Source: Gongronella butleri
Taxonomy: Eukaryota > Mucoromycota > Mucoromycetes > Mucorales > Cunninghamellaceae
Reading direction: 5' to 3'
Assembly (NCBI GenBank): GCA_025201375.1
Contig: JAIWZP010000001.1
Location: 1,040,501-1,104,500 of the forward strand
DNA: 64,000 bases
Shown: positions 32,102 to 44,707 of the stretch, piece after piece
How the letters are laid out: each line of letters begins with the position of its first letter
Numbering within the stretch: position 1 is the stretch's first letter
Program-made: the position numbers and the translations under genes
Notes under the pieces: generated by a model
The model's database searches: none
The model's input: the letters and a program-made list of their open reading frames with translations, nothing else
Told to the model about the DNA's origin: nothing

Positions 32102-32250
32102 ACTAGTTTAAGCCGTGACGCATTTTTCATTAGCGGGTAGTACCGGTTCGTAGGTTAGCTGTAATTTTTTTTTCTGGAGGGCACAACATACAGTCCGGTA
32201 AAGTCTGAAAAAACACGCTCTTTGGTTTTTATCATAAAAGATAAATGTGG
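32102..32250 (+). repeat. dispersed repeat family II, copy IIc
   Basis: Begins 'agtttaagccgtgacgcatt', identical there to copy IIa, then 'agcgggtagtaccggtt' and 'aaagtctgaaaaaacacgctc'. Confidence 0.65.
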
Positions 32251-33200
32251 GCTCTTTTTTTGAGCGCCGAAGCCCGAAGCGTGTCGCTACAGGAAATGAA
32301 ATGGCAGCGCGCGTCAGATTCTCTCCACAGAAGAGCGTGGACCGGTAGTAAAAACACGATACTACTGTATTTTTTGTAGTGTAAAGTTGAGTCGATATTG
32401 GTCAAACGGCAAATCTTGGCGACTTGGCCTCTTTTCACTATTTTTGGGCGTCAAAACGCCTCATCTCAAGCAGCCATTTTGTTGCAAATTGTACAGTATA
32501 CTCAATCCGGTGTTCGATCAAGCTTGCAATTACAGTAAAAGATCCTACTTTAAAAAAACGTGGACCGAAAATTGCAAAAGTTGTACTGTAAATAGATTTA
32601 GTTAACGCTTTTTCTTGCCACTTGACGAAATTTCATTCAATGACGCTTCATGGTTCACCGTTCACGCAATGCTGTGCGTAGCCAAGGAGACATTCTAACA
32701 AAAAAAGGGCGAAAAATAGAAAAAACTTGAAGATGAATTGTCTAATTAATTTTTTTATTTGGACATTGTGGCGTTTGACTATATTGTGCAGCAATGATCC
32801 TGAGGTTGATCATCTATTCTCTGTTGCTGTTTCAAGACTCATTTGGCCTTATTGACGACAGTTCACAAAAAAAAAAAAAGCAGAAATAGAAATGACTTGT
32901 TTTTTTCGTGCCAGCTGGTGACCCTACACTTTCATTTTAGCCCATTGTTGCAAACCTTGTACACTACAGACGTACAGAGTGCGCTTTTTGGAATGATGGG
33001 CTTGAGGACAATGTCAAGTGAAATGCAAAACTGCGACTATTCCTCCGTTTCGCCATTTTTAGCATATTTTATGGCGAGGTCAATATTGTAGCAGTCGAGC
33101 CAAAATGTGAGTTTGGTGATGCAGCAAACCCATCTAGGATGGCCAGCCAAGGCGCAAAAGTCAACACTGTAAATCTCAAATGAACAGAAAAAGCGAAAAT

Positions 33201-33432
33201 CAATATACGTGAAGTAAAATTCAGGATGGTGCGTCTTGGTGTGCTGGCGTCCAGTCAAACCCAGTGGCCAAGCGTTTTTTTTGACCAGTCTGACCTTTTT
33301 GCGGCAGCAGCCCTAAGCACTCGGATGATCCCAGTTGCCCGTGGCACTGCGGATTGGACAAATGAAAGGCCGCATTTGAATGCCAGACAGCCAATGCGAT
33401 GGTTGTGACTCGACACGGGGTTGTCAAGTGTG

Positions 33433-33464
<32 letters not shown>

Positions 33465-34009
33465 GGAACCCAGAACCCAATGTCATAGCCACGTTTGCAT
33501 TGCACGAGACGATTTCGAGTGCACAGCACCTCCAATGGATGCCACGAGCTGCAAAGCAACAGCAATGGCTATGGTCATACCAATTAGGCTGCATACAAGA
33601 GCAATGGCAGAAGCAACAGGTCAACGTGAGTCACGCGACAGCGATAAAATCATGATTACGTGCCTCAAACAGGCACGTGCCGCCCTTTTTTTTTCCCTCA
33701 ACGTGGGTGGCACAGAGGCAGGAAATATTCCAGATCAATGCCAAAAAACCGTCTCTGCCGTTCATTGCTCGTTTGCATGCAAAACATCATGTGTACCTTT
33801 TAAAGTGTTGAATTCGAGAGGTGTGGGACCAAGCGGCCAGAGGAAGTATTTGCCATGACTTTGGTCAAGGAGATGCTGATCCGGACATTCCTTTTCCCTG
33901 GGCATCCTCGGCTGACAACCAAAAAAACCAAAAAAAAAAAAAAAAAAAACCAGGTCCAGATGGTCCATTCCATTTGCAGTGCGGGGCCAGTGTCGCACAA
34001 GGCGATGCT

Positions 34010-34042
<33 letters not shown>

Positions 34043-34520
34043 AAATTCCGTCCCAGACGCAAGGGAGAAGGCCCGTGTGCCATTGTACCATCTTGATAGG
34101 ACAACAAAAGCAACCGCGCTTTGTGAATGGCTGCCTTCCTGGGTGGACCACATCACCATCCCCCTCCCCAAAAAATCAATTCTGGCTGCGATAGGCAATT
34201 TGGCATGCTCTTTGCCCTTGGGCAAGCAAGCTGTCAGTCGCCTGATTTTATTTTTTTTTTCCTTGTTTTCACGCCGCGACGCACACAAACGCGCTGAGCA
34301 TCCAAACCAACAAGTCAATGGTGCCGCCTCGCATGCATCTGTATTGCGCTGTGCTTCTCTTGCCCTTTCGCGATGAAACAAGACCAGGAATTGGGAGGAA
34401 AAAAAAGTTTACGGCCCACAAGAGGCCACGTGCAATTTCTCTGATCTTGATCTCAGGTCCAACGCGGTGCCGGAGGTCAAATCACATTTCTTGGCTAGCA
34501 ACAGTGTAGCCAATGCTGAT
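33201..34520. other. interval with overlapping long open frames on both strands, gene status unclear
   Basis: This stretch is less AT-rich than its left neighbour. A plus frame (33855-34376) includes ANSVPDAREKARVPLYHLDR and KSILAAIGNLACSLPLGKQ. A minus frame (34381-33800) includes LPIAARIDFLGRGMVMWST and SAVAFVVLSRWYNGTRAFS. Both cross A/T homopolymers that translate as Lys or Phe runs, and neither shows a domain I know or a clear splice pattern. It may be a decayed gene. Confidence 0.35.
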
Positions 34521-35590
34521 GGCGAGGCAAGTAAAAATAGTACAATTAAGCGGCTCTTGACTCGCTGGCTGCGTGAATGCTGATTTTTTTCTTTTGTGAC
34601 AGGTAGAGATGTGCGGCTATCGTTTTGTTTGCTTTAATGAATAACATTGTACACATCTAGGCTGTTGTACATGGCGTAGTAGGTGGGAAATGGCCAAACA
34701 ACACGAGCGTGAGGGTGTGGGGAAGCCAAAAATAAACAAAAAAAAAAAAAGAGAGAAATGGGACTTTTTTTTTTGCATCGGGTGGATGAAACAAAAGATC
34801 CGCGTGCCCTTGCCATGTTGTCATCTTTTGCTGAGGCTCATCTTTTGGCTAGGTGCATTTGGGAAATAGACGTAATTTGCTTGACAACACCTTTGTTTTT
34901 TCACGTTTTAGCTCGCTTTTTTGCTGTCCTCGTCGTTTCCGTCGCTTGTCGACGCTCCAATGAGGCATTTTGACATGTCGCACTTCCTGATTGCCCATTG
35001 TCCTTGTGTTTGCCCTAACTCATTATCCGCGTATATGGCGCATTTTCGAACAGATCGTCAAGAAGATGCTTCCTGGAGTTCTATTTTTTTGCTGCTTTGT
35101 GGATTTTGCCTGTTTTTGTGAGCCATGTTCTAAAATCATTCAAAAAGAGTATAAAAAGCAAGTGCTCAAGGTACACCTTTGAAGCGCTTTCTTTGGGAAG
35201 CGTGGCCGATCCAACGCCTGTGATTGGTGGAGATTCGCGGACGCAGAGTTACACCAGGAGTGGCCAGTGGTGACACGATCATCGCGGAGAACCTTAATGA
35301 CAGGCTGGTTTCGCCTCTTTTTTTGTACCTTTTATTTTATACAAGCCAACACATGGTGAAAATGATAGGATTCAAGTACGCCGTGTGGGCAAAATCCACC
35401 CACTCTGTGATCATCCGGAGGTCCAATTGCCTAGCCTTACTTTTTTTTTGAACCCGCCATGATTTATAAAGGCAAGCTCTGCCGTGATGGCATCCCTTTT
35501 TTTCTTTTTCCTTTCTCTTTAGTCCATTTTCTCTCTCTTTTTTTTATCATCCCACCACTCTCCTTCTCGTCTGTTTGATTTTTCATCACC
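34521..35590. other. intergenic region upstream of phosphate transporter
   Basis: No supported gene. A pyrimidine-rich leader (35490-35585) precedes the transporter start and a TATA-like box is at 35465. Confidence 0.55.
35465..35470 (+). promoter_or_regulatory. TATA box of phosphate transporter gene
   Basis: TATAAA 121 bases before the start codon, followed by a pyrimidine-rich leader. Position and match are typical, but no experimental start site is known. Confidence 0.5.
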
Positions 35591-37418
35591 ATGGCGACTG
35601 TGAACGAGCAAGTGACTACCGTGCAAGAGACATACACCATCTCTGCCACTGAGCGCCGACGCATCGCGTTGGAAGAGGTACATTTTTTTTTAAAAGAAAG
35701 CGCGTGCTTAGCACCATGATTTTTGAAGTTTCATGATGAGCTGACGCCGCCAATCCCGGTATTTTCTTTTTCTTTTTACACCAGATTGACAATGCGAAGT
35801 TTGGCTGGTTCCATATCCGTGCTTGTATTGTGTCTGGTGTTGGTTTCTTCACGGATGCCTACGATATCTTTGCCATTGGTCTCGTTTCTTCTATGCTTGG
35901 CTTTGTTTACTATGCTGATAACAAGAACAAGGTGCCCTCCAATATTGACACTGCGATCAAGGTGTCCTGTTCGGCCGGCACTGTCGTTGGTCAGCTCTTG
36001 TTTGGTTGGTTGGCCGATCGTGTCGGTCGTAAGCGCATGTACGGTGTCGAATTGATCATTATCATTATTGGTACGATTGGCCAAACGCTTGCTGGTGATG
36101 CCACGGGCGTCTCTGTCTGGGGCATCATTGTCTTTTGGCGCTGTATCACCGGTATTGGTATCGGTGGTGATTATCCCTTGTCCTCTGTCATCACTGCTGA
36201 ATTCGCCACGACCAAGCGCCGTGGTGCCATGATGGCTGCCGTCTTTGCCATGCAAGGCTTGGGTCAATTGGGTGCCGCCCTTGTTGGTCTTGTCTGCACG
36301 GCCGCTTTCAAGAGCGCCATTCAATCCAATGTGCAATACCTCGACTATGTCTGGCGTCTCGTCATTGGCATTGGCGCCGTCCCTGGTGTCCTCGCCCTTT
36401 ACTACCGTCTGACCATCCCTGAAACCCCCCGCTACACCATGGACGTCGAGCAAAAGATCGAAAAGGGTCTGCGTGACGCCAAGGCCTTTGTTGAGAACGG
36501 TGCCTCCGCTGGCGACTACACCGACAACATTGCCGTCGCTCGTGAGGAGACCTCCCCCAAGGCCTCGTGGGCTGACTTTGTCCGCTACTTTGGCAACTGG
36601 AAGAACGGCAAGATCCTCTTTGGTACAGCTTACTCTTGGTTCGCCCTTGACGTCGCCTGGTACGGTCTTGGCCTCAACAACGCGATTATCCTCCAAGCCA
36701 TTGGCTTCGCTGGTGGCGCTGACCCTTATGAGTAAGTCAAGAAAAAAACAAAAAAAAATGCGTCTTTTTTTTTTTTTTTTTTACTCATTTTAAATTTAAC
36801 AGGGCCATTTTCCGCGTGTGCGTTGGTAACTTGATCATCGTTTTGCTCGGCTCCGTTCCCGGCTACTGGATCTCTGTCTTCACCATTGACATTATTGGCC
36901 GCAAGACCATTCAAATCATGGGTTTCACCATGTTGACCATTATGTTTATCATCATTGGCTTTGGCTACCAAGCCATTCTCAACTACTCTGTGCCTTTGTT
37001 CATTGTGCTGTTCACCATCACCCAAATCTTCTTCAACTTTGGTCCCAACACCACGGTAAAAACAAAAAAAAATGAAAAGAAAAAAAAAAGACGCCAATTG
37101 CTTATTTTCCTTATTTTTCTCTATCAGACCTTCATTGTTCCCGGTGAGATTTTCCCCACTCGCTACCGCTCGACTGCGCACGGTATCTCCGCTGCCAGCG
37201 GCAAGATTGGCGCCATCATTGCGCAGGTTGCCTTTGGTCTGCTTGTCAACATTGGCGGCCCCAATGCTTTCATCAACCATTTGCTCCAGATCTTTGCCTT
37301 CTTCATGTTGACTGGTCTTTTGTCGTCGTTCTTGATCTACGAAACCAAGGGCAAGTCCCTGGAAGAATTGAGCGCCGAGGACGACTACGACGAGAAGGTC
37401 ACCAAGGAGTCGTACTAA
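35591..37418 (+). CDS. PHO84: inorganic phosphate:H+ symporter, Pho84 family
   Basis: Major-facilitator phosphate transporter of the plasma membrane, 525 residues. Exons: 35591-35677, 35785-36731, 36803-37055 and 37128-37418. Diagnostic segments are GFFTDAYDIFAIGLVSSMLG in TM1 (with the phosphate-site Asp), GWLADRVGRKRMYG in the loop between TM2 and TM3, GIGIGGDYPLSSVITAEFA in TM4, RLTIPETPRYT before the large central loop, DVAWYGLGLNNAIILQAIG in TM7 and PGEIFPTRYRSTAHGISAASGK in TM10-11. Twelve membrane segments can be followed. The N terminus is short, the C-terminal tail acidic (EDDYDEKVTKESY). The ATG at 35591 has a strong accATGg context. Confidence 0.96.
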
Positions 37419-37529
37419 AATCGGCACCTTGCTTTCAATTCCTTTTTCCCCCACCTTGGCTCTTCCATTCTCTCTCTCCCCACCTTCATGTAGTCTCTAT
37501 TCTTATGTCATCTCTCAATATGTATAACT

Positions 37530-37535
37530 AATAAA
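37530..37535 (+). terminator. polyadenylation signal of phosphate transporter
   Basis: AATAAA 112 bases after the stop codon, within an AT-rich 3' flank. Confidence 0.5.
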
Positions 37536-37789
37536 TTCGCTTTGGTTAAAAGGAAATCACAAAAACAAATAAAATCGAAAAAAGACGCGTGTTTGTCATG
37601 GCAATTATATAGTGGGCATCGACGTCTTGGACCGCGGGTTCCATTTTTGGGCAACAATGGATCGCCGTGGCCCAAAAAAAGGGCAGCGCATTTAAGGAAT
37701 AAAGGTCCGCCGCGCGGCGCTACACCTTTTTTTCATTGTTTCGCTTCTCTTTCCGCTCCTTTTTTTATTTTTTCTTCTTTGTGTACTTC

Positions 37790-39589
37790 ATGACCAACCC
37801 GTCGCCCCATCCCAACTCGTATTCGCCCAAAGATCGAGCAGTCTTTCAATGGCCGGTTCCCTTGTCACCTCGGGCGCAACAAGAAACCCCTGCCACATCA
37901 AATATCCCTTGGCGAGAGATGATGGACCGGCACAAGGATGATACAGACACTCTACGCCAGATATTGAACGCCAAGGCAGAGGAGGACAAGGTAAAAAAAA
38001 AAGAACAAAAGAAAGCCGAAAAACAGGAAAAACAGGGAAAATAAAAGAAAAAAAAAACACACATTGTCGACTTTTACGCGGGTTGCCCCGCTTTGAAAAC
38101 AAGGGCATGAGGGGTGTGAAAGAGGGAGGCAAAAGACGCGCGCGTGGACCGTGTGTGTGAACAGATGAAAAAGGGGCAAAAAAAGAAAAAAAAGAAAAAG
38201 ACTAACACGACCTCTTTGTTTACTAGCGTCAAGCGGCCAGCGACATGCTTAAAGCGGAAGAGGCACGGATTCGGTTGAAGCGCATGGAATTGGAATATTT
38301 GCATGAGCAATTCCGTCTAGGGTCGCTTCCTCGCTACTACTCGTCCAATGGCCCGCCACAGCCCGCTTCGGCTCATCCAGCGTATATGCAATCGCTCACA
38401 CCTGTTCAACAACAAATGGTCGCTCGCATCACGGGCCATTATCCAGACCATTACGACCGTCCCGCGTCACCAAGCCAGCCACAAACAGCACATCCACTTT
38501 GCCCGCCAACAGAGCCTCGCAAAGGTACACGATTTTTACCTTCTTTTTTTTTTTGTTGCAAATCACTCATTTTTATTCTTTTTCTTTCTTTTAGGGCATC
38601 AATTGCATCGATTACAGATCCCGACGGCGATGCAGCAGCCGACGACGCCGGTGTCACCTGCGGTGAATGGGCACCAGCAGCAAGAGGATGGTGGCAGCAA
38701 CAACAGCAATGGGTCTGGAGGCCGGAATAAGCGTGCATACGATCATGCCGAGGACAAGCCCCTTTCGCATATTAAGGTCATGGAGGCATTGAAAGCCAAA
38801 TTGCAACGTGGCTCGCCTGTGGCGACCACCCCACCGACTTCGCTTCCAACACACGCGCCCGCGGCACAAAATGTGTCTGCGCCTTTGCCATCACATCATC
38901 ATCATCATCACCACCACCACCATGCTCCTCCTCCTCCTGCTCCTCCTCCATCCACCTCCACCAATTCGTCCTCGTCAACGTCATCCAATGTGCATCATCA
39001 CCAACAACAGCACCATCATGCGTCTCAACCATCATCACAACCGCAACCGCGTCTTTCGGATTCTCTGCAACACGTCGACAAGCGCCAGAGGCAGCTGCCA
39101 AAGCCCGTCATTGACACGCCTACTGCCAAACCACCCATGCCGCCCGCCGGACCCAATGGCAATGGCCACCCGCATCATCATCTCCACCAAAGGCACCACG
39201 ATCACCATCAACCACCACCTCCACAGGCACAGCCTGCCTCTCAGCAGCAGCAGCAACGCATCCACCACACCCACCACCAGCAGCCGCCACCACCACCACC
39301 ACCAGGAACGGCCGGTTCAACACAAAAACCTCACCATCATGCCTCGCGCCACTCGCCGTCGCCATCGCCCCGGTCGGCGAAGCCTTTGTTACCTCCAATT
39401 GATACCAATGTGGGCAGGCACGCGCAAGCACGCTCGCCCTTGCTCGCCCACCCGCAAAAAGACGAAAACGACCCAAACAGCAGCAGACGCTCCTCATCCA
39501 CTCCACCCGCTTCGACAGCGCACCATCATGCATCGCCCTCGGACCACGTTATCGCCATGCCAAGAAAGGAGGAGCAATACAATGATTGA
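37790..39589 (+). CDS. uncharacterised His/Gln/Pro/Ser-rich protein with coiled coil
   Basis: Three exons, 37790-37990, 38227-38524 and 38595-39589, give 497 residues in frame. Residues about 45-95 form a charged helix (MMDRHKDDTDTLRQILNAKA... KAEEARIRLKRMELEYLHEQ), a probable coiled coil. The remaining three quarters are disordered, with runs of 10 His (codons at 38892-38921), further HHH, Pro, Gln and Ser runs, and one compact segment KPLSHIKVMEALKAKLQRG near residue 215. No catalytic domain is visible. The pattern resembles fungal transcription or signalling regulators, but no family can be named. The start is set by MTNPSPHPNSY after a T-rich leader. Confidence 0.75.
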
Positions 39590-42500
39590 TTTGTTGTAAA
39601 AAAAAAAAAATAGCCACCTTTTCTTTTTCCCCTTCTTTTTTGCTGCACTCATTTTTTTTATTTACTTTTTGTCCCATGTACATTTTGAAACCTTTTTTTA
39701 TTTTATTTTTCCTTCGAATTGCATGCCAAAAATAAAATAAAAAGCCCCACCATTGTCCAATTGCAGCATGGGAGTGCACTGAGACCATCGTTTTGTGGCC
39801 CTGCGGCAGAAAGCAGCAAGCAGCAGCCCATCCCATCCTTGTTTGGTGTCACACAAGACAACAAGCAACAATCAACAATCAATTTCCATTTTTCTGGATG
39901 AGGGGCGGCCCCACGCGCCGGCCCTGCCATTGTAGGCCCTTCCGGAATACCGGGGCCCTTTCACGCCGCATCCGCGCGAAACTCTTTCTTTATTTTTATT
40001 TTGTGTGTTTTATGAGTTTTCACCATGCCAGCGCGTCATTTTCGTCCATCCATGCTTGTCATTGAGGCTTTTTTGGTCGCTGGTCACACCAATTGCCGGT
40101 GCAGGGCAACCGCGTGCTCCTTTTTTGCCATTTCTTTCAGCAAAAGGCAGGGGTGCAGATCGCGTCGCTTGGCAAATGCAGCTACAACAATGACAAGGTG
40201 CATGGATGACATCACAATCACGGTCCTAAAACGCCAAAAAGGTGGCCAGCGCGCGTTAACATTGCTTTGCACAGAAAGAAATGCGAAGATCGTCGATAAA
40301 ACAGTGTTTCTTGAACGTACCAGCTGTATGTGTAGCCCCCCTAGTACGTGTCCGTGCGCGTAAAAAAAGGAGGGACAGACAAAGTCGGACTAGGAAGGAA
40401 GTCCTGCCCGGATAATGGCGTCAAGGCGCTTCAGTCATCTAGTACTGCGCGTTTGATGCTTTGGGCGCCGCGCTCGTACGTGACGTCCGCGTCAGGCCGT
40501 AAGACATTATCACTTGTTAGTGCACGTGCCACGCTCATCTTGCTACAATAGCTTTTTTGGTAATTTTTTGCATTTTTCACCACGTAAATCAGCAGATTAG
40601 CATGCATCCAGGAGTCAAGGAGCCATCTATCGCCAGTAGCCTTCCAAAAGAGTCACGAGGGTGCATAGAGGTAACAAAACATGGCTTGCCACGCGTTGAC
40701 ACGTCAATTTTAAGCAGGTTGGCGAAAAAATAGACAAAAAATCGAAAATATCAAGTTTTGGCTGCGAATTGTTGAATGACAGCGCGTTTTGGAGGTCCGA
40801 TATGAGTGTACCTCGCGCGCACTTCAAGGGGATCACATGAAAGCGCGCTTTTAAACTTGCTTTGGAGAGCTTGAACTTGGAAAAATATAAAAAAAAGTAG
40901 CATTGAATGCGCTGAAATGCGTGAACATGCACTATCACCACAGCCCACAGCACAAGCACATGAATTTTAGAACGAGTTCTCTCAATAGAAACGTCTATTT
41001 TGGTTTATGCGCGCATCCTCGTTGAAAGATGATCATTTGACGGGAGCTTTTCTAATTTGCCATTATGGATCTTGGCTCGACAACAAGTTTATCAATGCCT
41101 GCAAGATCTCAACCGAGTCAGCGAGGCAAAGTGTGTTAAAATAGCCTGCCCATCGAGGTGATTCCGTTGAGATCTCGGTAAATTTGCCTCTTAATCGCTG
41201 GTTCAGCACGGATTTTGTACTTGTACCTTCAGACCTGAGCTCATTTGATGTCCGACAGATGTTTGACAATATTATATTTCCAGGTCACGCATCACTTATT
41301 TGAATTTTTGATCGGTTGGGCGAGTTTTATTTCAAGGTGCCTTTATGACGCTGTGATTTTTAGCGTCGAATCAAGGGAACAATGTACAAAGAGGCACTAC
41401 ACAAGTCGAAACGCGTCGTAGCGTGAAAATGGCAAGCTAAAACCTCCCGTGGGCGGGTCAAGTTCAAGATTTTACACGAGTTAAAAGTGGCCTGCGCGCA
41501 AATCAAATTTTTGTCATAGCCAGCCTCCGAAATGAAAATCGAAAAACATGGTCTTCAGAACAGCGCCACATTTGCACAAAAGACAAGTGGCAGTGAGAAA
41601 CCACGAAAAAGCCAAAAGCGAGAGCGGTCCAATTTCTCCTTGGCGAGCAATCCGTCATTTTATGTTTAACTTTGCAGGCGAATTGCATAGGCTAGGGGCG
41701 CCATCGAATGACACCGACACCTCTACCAGAAAGAGACGCCTCAGGGACATTAATTACATGCGTGATAGGGACAGGTGGCTCATCGGTAGCGCGTGCAATC
41801 ACGCGTCAAAATTGACCCAAAACAACCAATTTGAAAGTCGCGTCGAACTGCACCTGTAACGCGCCATTTTTCAATGATCACCCATAGTCACGCACGCGTC
41901 AGAGCATCCTCTATCTGGTGGGTCGTGTTCCAAGGCGTTGCGACCCATTTTCGCAAAGATAGCCTTGACGCGAAAAATTAGACCTCCAACAAAGCAAATT
42001 GTATTTTACGCCGGAACTAGTCGATGAACGTCAGATTTTTATTTGATTTTCCTCCGTGATTCAGGTGCGCTTATCTTACTACTAAACGGCGTGGCGCTCT
42101 GAGGACCTAAATTTTACCGTTTTCAAATCCATGACTGCACCCCTTGAAAAATCAGCAAAAAATCGCGATTTTTCAACAATGATTTTGCACGCCATCGCGT
42201 GGCCGCCGCCCCTTGAAATGTTCTCCTAATAGGTATTTTGACATCTCTCTCTTTACAGAACAACCATAAAAACAGAGGGTCGATCAAGCCGTTGTCGAGA
42301 AAATCAACATTTATCTATAAATTCACATTCTCGGCCGCAAAGCACTAAAATTGTGTTTTGATTGGACTGAAAAATGTACGTGTAGAAAGATATGCGTCTG
42401 GGTGTCATTTTGTTCCTGCCTGGCAAAGTCGATAGGTGACATTTCTACACTTGCAACGCCCGGTTAAACATTTCAATCCCAGTTTTCTCGGCCACTAACA

Positions 42501-42805
42501 GAGCAAAACACGGGTGTGCTGCTACGTTAGAAGATGCGCAATTTGACGCTCTGTCAGGTGAGCTCAGTTTCAAGGCTGTACCACCGAAACTGCTTACAAA
42601 AATCCGTTTTTGACAGAGGTACACGCAGGACGGCGAAAATAGGACATCAAATTGCTCCAATTGCTTTCATATTTTGACCCGTGACAGGCCACGAAGAAAG
42701 ACGAACAGCCACAGTGTCAACAACCGGGGTGGGCATGGCCATTACGGCAAAATTGATATACTTTTGGCGCAACGCACGTCTTTTTATTTTTATTTTTTGA
42801 AATGA
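39590..42805. other. gene-free interval containing repeat copy C
   Basis: About 3.2 kb. The left part (39600-40550) holds A/T tracts and short ORFs without domains. Repeat copy C occupies about 41475-42215. No RNA gene or spliced gene could be supported on either strand. Confidence 0.55.
41475..42215 (+). repeat. dispersed repeat family I, copy C
   Basis: Full-length counterpart of copy A in the same orientation, alignable almost throughout. Shared blocks are 'gcgcgcaaatcaaa', 'ggtcttcaga', 'gagaaaccacgaaaaag', 'cacgcgtcaaa', 'gatagccttgacgcgaaaaa', 'caaattgtattttacg' and 'cctaaatt..ac'. Differences are spread point changes and small indels, indicating an old duplication. Confidence 0.75.
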
Positions 42806-44360
42806 TTAGATGATAAAACGATAATCCAGCCGATCGTTGCCCTTGTCCGGCGTTGTTTCCAAATATTTCTGTCGTTCCTTGTCGGTCATGCCCGACCATT
42901 TCTTTTCGCGTACGCGATTGAGGTACACGTACGCACAATGTTGATAGATTAATAACAAAATAGGCAAGATGGCCAGACCCACGTTGATCCAATTGCCTAT
43001 ATGATAATGCGGATAATCGCTTTGTTCTAAAAGGACACACAACACGTTAGCTTTTTTGTCAGCTTTCACCTTTTTTTTTTTTTTTTTTTTTAAAAAAAAA
43101 GACCAGCACGCACGATAGATTTGTGCTCCTGGTACACCGGACAAGTTGGCGGCACCAATGGCTGCACCAATAAAAAGGCTTCGCTTGCCCACGGGCGCAA
43201 TGTTGGAACTGGCCCAGCCCATGTGGATGCCTGGCGAAAGAGAGTAAATTGGCACCCTTCATTTCTCTGTAAACAAAAAATTACCTTGATACGATGGACC
43301 AGAATTTGTAAACAAAAGAGCGGCATAGAGGGACCACATATTGGCACTGTCCGGGAGCAATTCCAGGGCCAGGACACCTGCCAGAAACCAGACACACGCG
43401 AAAATCGTATGATATGCATAGTAGCCGCGCTTGTCGGCACTACGAGCAAGAAAAATCGACATGGCCAAGCTGACGAAATATGACGGAATTGTCAACAGAG
43501 TGGAAATCATCTTGTCAAATCCAGAGTCGCGGATCATGGATGGAAAATAGGCGAAAATTGGCACCTGCGGGATAAATCTTTGAAATAATACAATCAGCGC
43601 CCTATTTTTTCACGATAAAATCAGTTTTTTTTTTTTTTTTACTGAACGAGGCTGACGGTCAAGTGCACCCAGACACGACTGTCCATAAGCGTGGCCTTGA
43701 TATCCGTTTTGGAAATGGGCTCATTTTGGTCCTTTTTCGACGCGTCGTCGCGAATAATACGTGTCACAGCAATTCTGACTTGACGCTCCGTCAGCCATGG
43801 TTTGCCACCGCGAAGAAGCACGCCTGTGTGTGCTGCTGTGAATGGAAGATAGAAACTATTATAGAAAAGATGGCTGTGTCAATCGATTTTATTCTTTCTT
43901 GGAATCTTACAAGGCAACTAGACCGAGAATTTGGGTAGCAATGCCGTCGACGAAAAATAGCCACTGCCTGCAAAAAAAAAAAAAAAGAAATTGAGGATGA
44001 ATTGTGTCATGACCATCCGTGAGTTGCCAAACTTACCAACCGTACAATCCTAAAATATGAGAAGACAAAAAGAAGCAGCTTTATGGTCCCTGATCGTGTC
44101 AATGGAGGCGACTTACCAGCTTTGCCTTCCAGCATAAACAGTGCATAGGCAAGCAAGCCCGCAACAGCGCTGGAGAATGTTTGAACACCAAAAAACCAAG
44201 CCAATCTTTCCGGTAGCTCATTGGATTTGTACCAGAGACTGAGGTAAAACAAGCAGGCAGGGACGAAGCCTGCTTCCGTGATGGCAATAAATACACGCAC
44301 GGCCATGTAGCCATTTGCTGTCTTAAAAAATAGGCATGAGATGGGCAACTTTTTTTGCTG

Positions 44361-44396
<36 letters not shown>

Positions 44397-44676
44397 TTGA
44401 CAAAACAGTGACACCACCTAGCAGCCGTCCTCCGCAAGTGGATGGAATGAGTTTGTTATCAAGATTTATGAAAGAATAGGTGGGTTTTACGTGACAATTG
44501 ACCAGCTGGTCATAAGAATCGGGATCCAGCGATGTGCACCGACGCGTTTGACAATCATATTGCTGGGCACGGCAAAGATGGCAAACACGACATAAAACAC
44601 GGTAAACGTGTCATTGGTCCAGGTATTGTCAAAGCCCTATGCGTCAAACAGGGTCATCACATGTTCCTTTTTGCAC

Positions 44677-44707
<31 letters not shown>

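Larger units (their letters stand above)
28891..33200. other. AT-rich, gene-free repeat island
   Basis: No supported gene. It contains an A run at 28926-28953, a diverged direct repeat (29560-29612 and 29712-29772), repeat family III copies (30165-30395, 31860-32100), family II copies (30711-30895, 32102-32250) and dense TACTGTA/TACAGTA heptamers from 29660 to 32590, including a near-palindromic run at 30973-31000 and a 'tacatacagtac' array at 31265-31305. ORFs are short and lack domains. Confidence 0.7.

Noticed and set aside
35776..36696. 306-codon minus-strand ORF
   Set aside because: Antisense to the phosphate transporter, whose twelve-span sequence is unmistakable.
38892..38921. CAT/CAC repeat as a microsatellite outside genes
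   Set aside because: It lies in a continuous spliced frame encoding histidines, so it is a coding repeat.
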